NCBI RefSeq assembly: GCF_000418325.1
Contig: NC_021658.1
Location: 6,834,001-6,898,000 of the forward strand
Origin: Sorangium cellulosum So0157-2
GTDB lineage: Bacteria > Myxococcota_A > Polyangia > Polyangiales > Polyangiaceae
Reading direction: 5' to 3'
DNA: 64,000 nucleotides
A program made the position numbers and the translations under genes. Below the pieces are notes generated by a model that was not told the DNA's origin, searched no databases, and worked only from the letters and a program-made list of their open reading frames with translations. Positions within the stretch are counted from its first letter, which is position 1. Every line of letters begins with the position of its first letter. This document shows, piece after piece, positions 58,251-64,000 of this stretch.

Positions 58251-59933
58251 ATGCGGTATCTGATCGCACCAGCGGCAGTCTGGGTGGGCGTCCTCTTGTC
58301 CGCTTGCTCGGCGGAGGAGGCCGCGTCATGTGACGATTGCGGCGAGGCCGCCTCGGCGCTCAGCGCCGGCGCGGCGGCGGCGCTCGGGTTCGAGACGCTG
58401 AGCGGCTGGACGGCCAGCGCGGGCGCGCTGTCGCTGAGCGCCACGCGGAGCGAGGGCGAGAGCGCGCTCTCGGTCGCGAACGCGACGTACACGGTGATCC
58501 AGCGCGCGCCGCTCGCCATCGACGAGCCGATCAAGGGCGCGGTCTCGCTCGACGTCCGCGTCCCGGCGCAGCAGCCGAACCCCTGGTGGGCCGGCGAGAT
58601 CTCGCTCGCCGTGCAGGCCCCCTCGAAGGGCGTGTCGCAGAGCCTCGGGACGCGATCGCTGACGGGCCTCGCGCAGGGCACCTTCCATCGGCTCTCGTTC
58701 AGCGTGCCCTCGGCGGTCCAGCAGGCGCTGTCCGCCGGGGCGTCCGACTGGTCGTTCACCATCACCCTCAACGTGCCGTCCGGCAGCGGGCCGCACCTCC
58801 TCGATCGGCTGGACGTCGTCGACGCCGCCCCGCCGGTCGCCGCGGCGCCGCTGCCGCCGTGGCTCGAGTACTGCGACACGGCCCCCTGCGCGGCGGCGGC
58901 TCCCGTCGTGATCCACGTCTGCCCGGAGAGCAACCCGCTGTGCACGCCGACCCGGCAAACCACGGTCGTGCCCAACGTCGATGGCAAGCCGATCAGCGGC
59001 GTGTACCTGCCGATGACGCTGCCGGCGGGGGCGGTGCTGCGCCACGTCTCCGGCTCGGCCAGCGTGAGCTACAACACCGTTTCTTACTCGTATGCGCCGG
59101 GCCTCGTGCTGCGCTCGGACCTCGACGTGCTGCTCAGCTATTACGACGTGGCGCCGGTCTGGAGCGGGACGACGCCGGTGACGTTCGAGAGCACGCAGCT
59201 GACCTCGGCGACCGTGGACAGCGTGTTCTACCGCCACCCCTCGTACGGTACGGGGACCGCCGCGGCGGATCTGCACGCGCAGGGGCAGGACGCGGTCGCG
59301 ATCGAGCGCGCGATGACCGGCGTCACCTCGGAGAAGCTGAGCGCGTTCTTCATGCCTTCCGAGCTGGGCGGGGTCCAGGGGGAAGGAAACTGGTCGTTCG
59401 GGGACGGGACGGTCACGATCAACTACGGCAACCCGCCGTTCATCGCGTACAAGGGCGGCATCCCGAACGCGGCGATGCCGCGGTTCGCCCACGAGAACGC
59501 GCACGAGCTGTACAACGAGATCCGCTCGTCGTTCCTCGGCGACGACTCGTGCCTCAACGAGGGCATCGCCGACGCGCTGGCGTACCTGACGGGGTATCTG
59601 CCGGTCGAGGACTTCGGCCCCATCGGCCTGACCGGGATCGATTTCGACACCGGCTGCACCGAGCTCACGAGGACGCACGACATCGGCAACTGCTATTTCT
59701 GGCACGTCAAGAACGCCGGGCTGCTCACCGAGAGCTTCATGCACGGCATCTTCCATCCGCAGCACCAGTACGGCTTCAACAGCTGCACGCAGAACGTGGC
59801 GCAGACGGGCAACAGCATCCTCGTCTACTTCACGGAGGCCGCGGGCGGCGCCGACATGGTGCCGGTGCTCGACGCCATGGAGATCCCGCACGCCGGGTCG
59901 TACGCGGCGGCGAAGCTCGCGCTCGGGCTCTGA
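58251..59933 (+). CDS. Lipoprotein with HExxH gluzincin-type metallopeptidase motif
   Basis: A 560-residue lipoprotein (signal WVGVLLSACSAEEA) of no family I can name. The first half (about 40-200) is beta-rich (GFETLSGWTASAGALSLSAT, FSVPSAVQQALSAGASDWSF). A Cys-rich joint follows (YCDTAPC, VCPESNPLC). The catalytic part has H414-E-N-A-H418 in RFAHENAHELYNE, then a Glu at 437 in CLNEGIADALAYL. The spacing HExxH-18-E is that of gluzincins, so a zinc peptidase is likely. Substrate and family are unknown. GAGGAG precedes the ATG, and a strong promoter lies upstream. It is probably surface-exposed, perhaps for digestion of prey or matrix proteins. Confidence 0.8.
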   Translation: MRYLIAPAAVWVGVLLSACSAEEAASCDDCGEAASALSAGAAAALGFETLSGWTASAGALSLSATRSEGESALSVANATYTVIQRAPLAIDEPIKGAVSLDVRVPAQQPNPWWAGEISLAVQAPSKGVSQSLGTRSLTGLAQGTFHRLSFSVPSAVQQALSAGASDWSFTITLNVPSGSGPHLLDRLDVVDAAPPVAAAPLPPWLEYCDTAPCAAAAPVVIHVCPESNPLCTPTRQTTVVPNVDGKPISGVYLPMTLPAGAVLRHVSGSASVSYNTVSYSYAPGLVLRSDLDVLLSYYDVAPVWSGTTPVTFESTQLTSATVDSVFYRHPSYGTGTAAADLHAQGQDAVAIERAMTGVTSEKLSAFFMPSELGGVQGEGNWSFGDGTVTINYGNPPFIAYKGGIPNAAMPRFAHENAHELYNEIRSSFLGDDSCLNEGIADALAYLTGYLPVEDFGPIGLTGIDFDTGCTELTRTHDIGNCYFWHVKNAGLLTESFMHGIFHPQHQYGFNSCTQNVAQTGNSILVYFTEAAGGADMVPVLDAMEIPHAGSYAAAKLALGL

Positions 59934-60383
59934 GCGCGCCGACGATGGCCATGGCTCATCCAAACGCACGTCGTCGAAGCGGACGATGCGTGCGGTGTTG
60001 GTGACCGATCTCGATCAATCGCAATTAAGTTACATCCTTGGATGGGCTGCGGATGGGCCGAGAGAGAGAGGCGCCCATCGCGCCCGGCCGCACTGCTTTG
60101 AGGCCGGGTGAAGCTCATCGCCGCCGTGCGCCGGCCAGAGGCCGCCCCGGCGTTCGAGGCGCGCGGCACTGCTAATCGCCCCTGACATCCCCGCTTCCGT
60201 CTCGAATTCATCGTGACGCCGCGCTGCGCGAGCGCCAGACAATTCGGGAAACGCATCCTCTCCTCCGGCATCAAGATTGGGTACCGACCTGAGTGGTTCT
60301 AGAGCTCTCCGGGCGTGAGAGCGATCGTCAAGGACGCCGCGCCGCGAAGCTCGAGATCACGTGGGTACCGAGGGGGGTGCGGG
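59934..60383. other. Intergenic region before the second fibrinogen-like gene
   Basis: This 450-base stretch contains AT-richer patches (CAATCGCAATTAAGTTACAT near 60015) that may carry a promoter. I could fit no convincing -35/-10 pair and see no gene or RNA. Confidence 0.4.
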
Positions 60384-61397
60384 ATGCTTCTGCGTGTCAT
60401 ATCGAGAGTACGTACGTTCTGCGCGGCGACCACTATGTTGACGATGGTCACGGCCTGTTCCTCGAAACCCCGGAGGTTCGATCCCGACGCCGGTAGCGCG
60501 GCTGGGGTGACGGTCGACCCGGACAAAATCTGCGAGCCTGGAACGCAGGAGCTCTGCTACGGCGGACCGCCATCGACGATGGGTGCTGGCCTCTGCAAGG
60601 CGGGGGCGAGGACCTGCAATGACGAGGGGACGGAGCATGGCCCATGCGAGGGCCAGATCCAACCTGCGATCGAGCTGTGCGATACGCCAGCCGACGAGAA
60701 CTGCGACGGAGCCGTCAACGAGGGGTGTATCTATCCGAGCTGCGCCGACGTTCCGGCCGGCTCGCCGAGCGGCGTGTACCTTCACGATCCTGGCGCCTCC
60801 GGCGCCGCCGAAGCGCCCGCGGTCTACTGCGACATGGAGTCCGAAGGCGGCGGCTGGGCGCTCCTTTACAACAGCGTCGGCTCGGACCGGGGGACCACGA
60901 TGGCCTTCTGGGACATCCCGTACCTCCATCGATTCCGCAGCAAAGGGGAACCGTCGCTCGACGCCAACGTCTATCAAGGGTGGTTATACCACCAGGGGAC
61001 CGAGTACCGCGACGAGGTGGAAGACATCCAGGGGAAGGTCGCCCAGCTCTTCCACGCGAGGTCGGCCGGCATCGAGCCAGACACCCTGCACTTCAAGGCT
61101 CCGGAGCTCGTATCCGGCGAATCCGAGATCTACGAAGCTCAGTTCGCCGCTGGCTGGTCGTCCTCGGACTTCGACGGCGATACGTGGGCCGAGAACTGCT
61201 CCGTGAAATATTCGCGCGTGACGCAGCACTACAGCAGCTGCTGGAGGTACAGCCTCGGCTCTGACGCGGACAGTCCGGTGGACGACGGTGGCTGGGGTCC
61301 ACATCTCCATTCAGCGTCTGCGCGGCGCCTGGGACTGCACGTCGACGGGAGCGGCTACACACGCGTCAAGCGCCTATCGCGATGGGTCCGGCGATGA
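60384..61397 (+). CDS. Lipoprotein with MopE-like Cys motif and fibrinogen-like domain
   Basis: A 337-residue lipoprotein (signal FCAATTMLTMVTACSS). After a short stalk comes a Cys-rich module found widely in myxobacteria (CEPGTQELCYGGPPSTMGAG, LCKAGARTCNDEG and ELCDTPADENCDGAVNEGC; the DENCDG part is MopE-like and may bind metal). Then a fibrinogen-like domain: SGVYLHDPGA, YCDMESEGGGWALLYNS and a C-terminal half matching 11337-12203 (EYRDEVEDIQG, GWSSSDFDGD, VTQHYSSC, GWGPH, YTRVKRLSRW). YCDM and GGGW are intact here, so this copy keeps the ancestral form. Start 60384 follows a G-rich run. Surface recognition is inferred. Its codons look less G/C-rich at the third position than those of its neighbours, a possible sign of a different origin. 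Confidence 0.8.
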   Translation: MLLRVISRVRTFCAATTMLTMVTACSSKPRRFDPDAGSAAGVTVDPDKICEPGTQELCYGGPPSTMGAGLCKAGARTCNDEGTEHGPCEGQIQPAIELCDTPADENCDGAVNEGCIYPSCADVPAGSPSGVYLHDPGASGAAEAPAVYCDMESEGGGWALLYNSVGSDRGTTMAFWDIPYLHRFRSKGEPSLDANVYQGWLYHQGTEYRDEVEDIQGKVAQLFHARSAGIEPDTLHFKAPELVSGESEIYEAQFAAGWSSSDFDGDTWAENCSVKYSRVTQHYSSCWRYSLGSDADSPVDDGGWGPHLHSASARRLGLHVDGSGYTRVKRLSRWVRR

Positions 61398-61591
61398 ACA
61401 CCCACGACGATGGCTGAGCCCGCCGGCCGAGCGGAGCCTGCTCTGGGCACGGAATCTGCTTCTCGCATCCTCCGGGCGACGGCCGGTGCGCCGAGCCCGA
61501 CCGCGTGGCAAGACAGCCGCCGTCGCCGCCGGGCGACGCGCCGAGGAGCGCCCTCGGCGACCACCGAAAGCAGAGCCCCCCGAGGAGCGTC

Positions 61592-64000
61592 ATGCCTGAT
61601 CCCCTGCCCACGACCGACCGCGCCCACGACGTGCTTCGCCAGGAGTTTCAGAGCCTCGACCCGATCTTCAAGCCGCGGAACGTCGCCGTCATCGGCGCGA
61701 CCGAGAACAGCGGCGCCGTCGGCCGCACCGTCCTCTGGAACCTGATCAGCAACCCGTTCGGCGGGACCGTCTTCCCGGTGAACCCCAAGCGGCCCAGCGT
61801 CCTCGGCATCAAGGCCTACCCGAGCATCGCGGCCGTCCCCGCCAAGGTGGACCTGGCGGTCATCGTGACGCCGGCCGCGAGCGTGCCGGGCCTGCTCGGC
61901 GAGTGCGTCGACGCCGGCGTCCCCGGCGCCATCGTCATCTCCGCCGGCTTCAAGGAGATGGGCCCTCCGGGCGTCGCGCTCGAGCGGCAGATCATGGAGC
62001 GCGCCCGCGGGAAGATGCGCATCATCGGCCCCAACTGCCTCGGCGTCATGAACCCGATCGGCGGGCTCAACGCCACGTTCGCGAAGGGGCAGGCTCGGCC
62101 GGGCAAGGTCGCGTTCATCAGCCAGTCCGGCGCGCTCTGCACCGCCGTGCTCGACTGGAGCCTCCAGGAACAGGTCGGCTTCAGCGCGTTCGTCAGCATC
62201 GGCTCGATGCTCGACGTCGGCTGGGGCGACCTCATCGATTACCTCGGCAACGATCCCAAGACGAACAGCATCCTCATCTACATGGAGTCGATCGGCGACG
62301 CGCGATCGTTCCTGTCGGCCGCCCGCGAGGTGGCGCTGAACAAGCCGATCATCGTGATCAAGCCCGGCCGCAGCGAGGCGGCGGCGAAGGCGGCCGCCTC
62401 GCACACGGGCTCGCTCACCGGCTCGGACGAGGTGCTCGACGCGGCGTTCCGGCGCGTCGGCGTGCTGCGCGTGAACGACGTCGCGGACCTGTTCTCGATG
62501 GCCGAGACGCTGGCCAAGCAGCCGCGGCCCCGCAATAACCGCCTTTGCGTCGTCACCAACGCCGGCGGCCCGGGCGTCCTCGCGGCCGACGCGCTCGTCG
62601 CCCACGGCGGCGAGCTGGCGCCGATCTCGCCGGAGATCCTGGGCGAGCTGAACAGCTTCCTCCCCGCCGCCTGGAGCCGCAACAACCCGGTCGACGTGCT
62701 CGGCGACGCCGGCGCCGACCGCTACCGGAAGGCCCTCGAGATCTGCGCCAGGGACCCGAACAACGACGGCGTGCTCGTCATCCTCACCCCGCAGGACATG
62801 ACCCAATCGACCGAGACCGCCGAGGCGCTGCGCAAGCACGCGCACGTCGAGGGCAAGCCGGTCCTGGCCAGCTGGATGGGCGGCGCCGAGGTGGAGGCGG
62901 GCAAGTCGATCCTGAACCGCGCCGGGATCCCGACCTTCGAGACCCCGACACCGCCGCGCGCGCGTTCTGTTCCATGTACCGCTACACGTACAACCTGCGC
63001 GGCCTGTACGAGACGCCGAGCACGGACGAGCGCGCGCAGAACGTCGATCGCGAGAAGGCCGCGGCGCTCGTCGCCGGCGCCCGCGCGTCGGGCCGGACGC
63101 TCATGGATGAGTTCGAGTCGAAGCAGCTCATGGCGGCGTACGGCATCCCGACGGTGCAGACCGCCGTCGCTCGGCGCGTCGAGGACGCCGCGGCCATCGC
63201 CAGGGAGATGGGGTACCCGGCCGTCCTCAAGCTGTACAGCGCGACGATCACGCACAAGACCGACGTGGGCGGCGTGAAGCTCAACCTGCGCGACGACGAC
63301 GCCGTCCGCCGGGCGTTCGCGGAGATCCGCGAGAGCGTCTCGCAGAGGGCCGGCGCGGAGCACTTCCAGGGCGTGACGGTCCAGCCGATGATCGCCCTGA
63401 AGGACGCTTACGAGATCATCCTCGGCAGCTCGATCGATCCGCAGTTCGGCCCGGTGCTCCTGTTCGGCGCGGGCGGGCAGCTCGTCGAGGTGTTCAAGGA
63501 CCGCGCGCTCGGCCTGCCGCCGCTCAACGCGACGCTGGCCCGGCGCATGATGGAGCAGACAAAGATCTACCGCGCCCTCGAGGGCGTGCGCGGCCGCGCG
63601 CCGGTCGACCTCGCGGCGCTCGAGCACCTGCTCGTGCGGTTCTCGCAGATGGTGATCGAGCAGCCGTGGATCCGCGAGATCGACATCAACCCGCTGGCCG
63701 TGAGCGCCGAGCGGATGATCGCCCTCGACGCCCGCGTCGTCCTGCACCCGGCGGACACCCCCGAGTCGGCGCTCCCCCGGTCTGCGATCCGCGCGTATCC
63801 GACGCAGTACGTGACGGAGCTGAAGGGCCGAGACGGACAGGCGTTCACGATCCGCCCGATCCGCCCCGAGGACGAGCCGCTGCTGGTCAAGTTCCACCAG
63901 ACGCTCTCCGAGCGCACGGTGCGGCTCCGGTACTTCTACCCGATGCAGCTCGACCTGCGCACCGCGCACGAGCGGCTGACGCGCGTCTGCTTCGTGGACT
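61592..64000 (+). CDS. Acyl-CoA ligase (NDP-forming)-GNAT fusion, frame broken at 62.94 kb, cut by window end
   Basis: An ADP-forming acyl-CoA ligase-like protein fused to a GNAT domain, as in protein lysine acetyltransferases of the Pat/YfiQ type. The CoA-binding part (FKPRNVAVIGATENSGAVGR) and succinyl-CoA-ligase-like parts (IIGPNCLGVMNPIGGLNAT, SQSGALCTAVLDW, SHTGSLTGSDEV, VTNAGGPGVLAADAL) are in the first frame up to TFETP. The second frame, one base back, gives the ATP-grasp part (LMDEFESKQLMAAYGIPTVQ, GYPAVLKLYSATITHKTDVG, IDINPLAVSAERM) and starts a GNAT domain (IRPIRPEDEPLLVKFHQTLS) that runs off the window. Adding one C at 62943-62946 joins the two as ETPDTAARAF. The start is fixed by GAGGAG. 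Read it as a fragmentary entry. Confidence 0.85.

Overview
The window is very GC-rich (nearly every gene ends its codons in G or C, and most strands carry long antisense shadow frames). It has the gene content of a large-genome myxobacterium, most like the Polyangiales/Sorangium group. The signs are four eukaryote-like Ser/Thr kinases, PEGA-type and SUMF1-type proteins beside kinases, a FHA-sigma54 activator, many lipoproteins with low-complexity stalks, a MopE-like Cys motif, an alpha-2-macroglobulin and polysaccharide hydrolases. This placement is inference; there is no rRNA, tRNA or CRISPR here to confirm it.

Layout. 0-11 kb (minus strand): a sugar-type binding lipoprotein, a 1,693-residue kinase/ATPase/GAF/STAS protein with a mutated DFG motif, and a four-gene nitrate/sulfonate-type ABC importer (two ATPases, permease, Tat-type binding lipoprotein). 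11-19 kb: a fibrinogen-like lipoprotein, a P450 with an alpha/beta hydrolase, a translationally coupled trio (di-heme beta-propeller lipoprotein, small secreted protein, SUMF1 lipoprotein) and a Rpn-like nuclease. 19-29 kb: a VOC protein, a coupled kinase / secreted protein / SUMF1 operon, a broken lectin gene with a duplicated leader, a FHA-sigma54 activator and a GH114-like hydrolase with 31 SGG repeats. 29-40 kb: alpha-2-macroglobulin, a PRC-barrel-like protein, a yeast-MTD1-like methylenetetrahydrofolate dehydrogenase, an NmrA-like oxidoreductase divergent from a LysR regulator, and a kinase. 40-50 kb: an oxoprolinase/hydantoinase fusion bracketed by two direct copies of a palindromic repeat, then a PEGA protein, kinase, MscS channel and Rnk. 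50-64 kb: an SH3 protein, a glucuronate unit (GH115 lipoprotein plus mannonate dehydratase), a TetR regulator, an HExxH lipoprotein, a second fibrinogen-like lipoprotein and an acyl-CoA-ligase/GNAT fusion cut by the window end.

How the genes fit together. The best supported pathway is glucuronoxylan use: secreted GH115 releases glucuronate and mannonate dehydratase acts later in glucuronate catabolism. Kinases sit next to PEGA/SUMF1 envelope proteins twice, which suggests signalling at the cell envelope. The window encodes many surface lipoproteins (GH115 with a collagen-like stalk, GH114, two fibrinogen-like proteins, lectin, metallopeptidase, A2M), as expected of a predatory or saprophytic bacterium.

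Sequence quality. Four reading frames are broken (about 20.23, 22.98, 25.00 and 62.94 kb). All four can be repaired by adding one base, and each break lies in or next to a G or C run. I think under-called homopolymers are more likely than four real pseudogenes, but only reads can decide.
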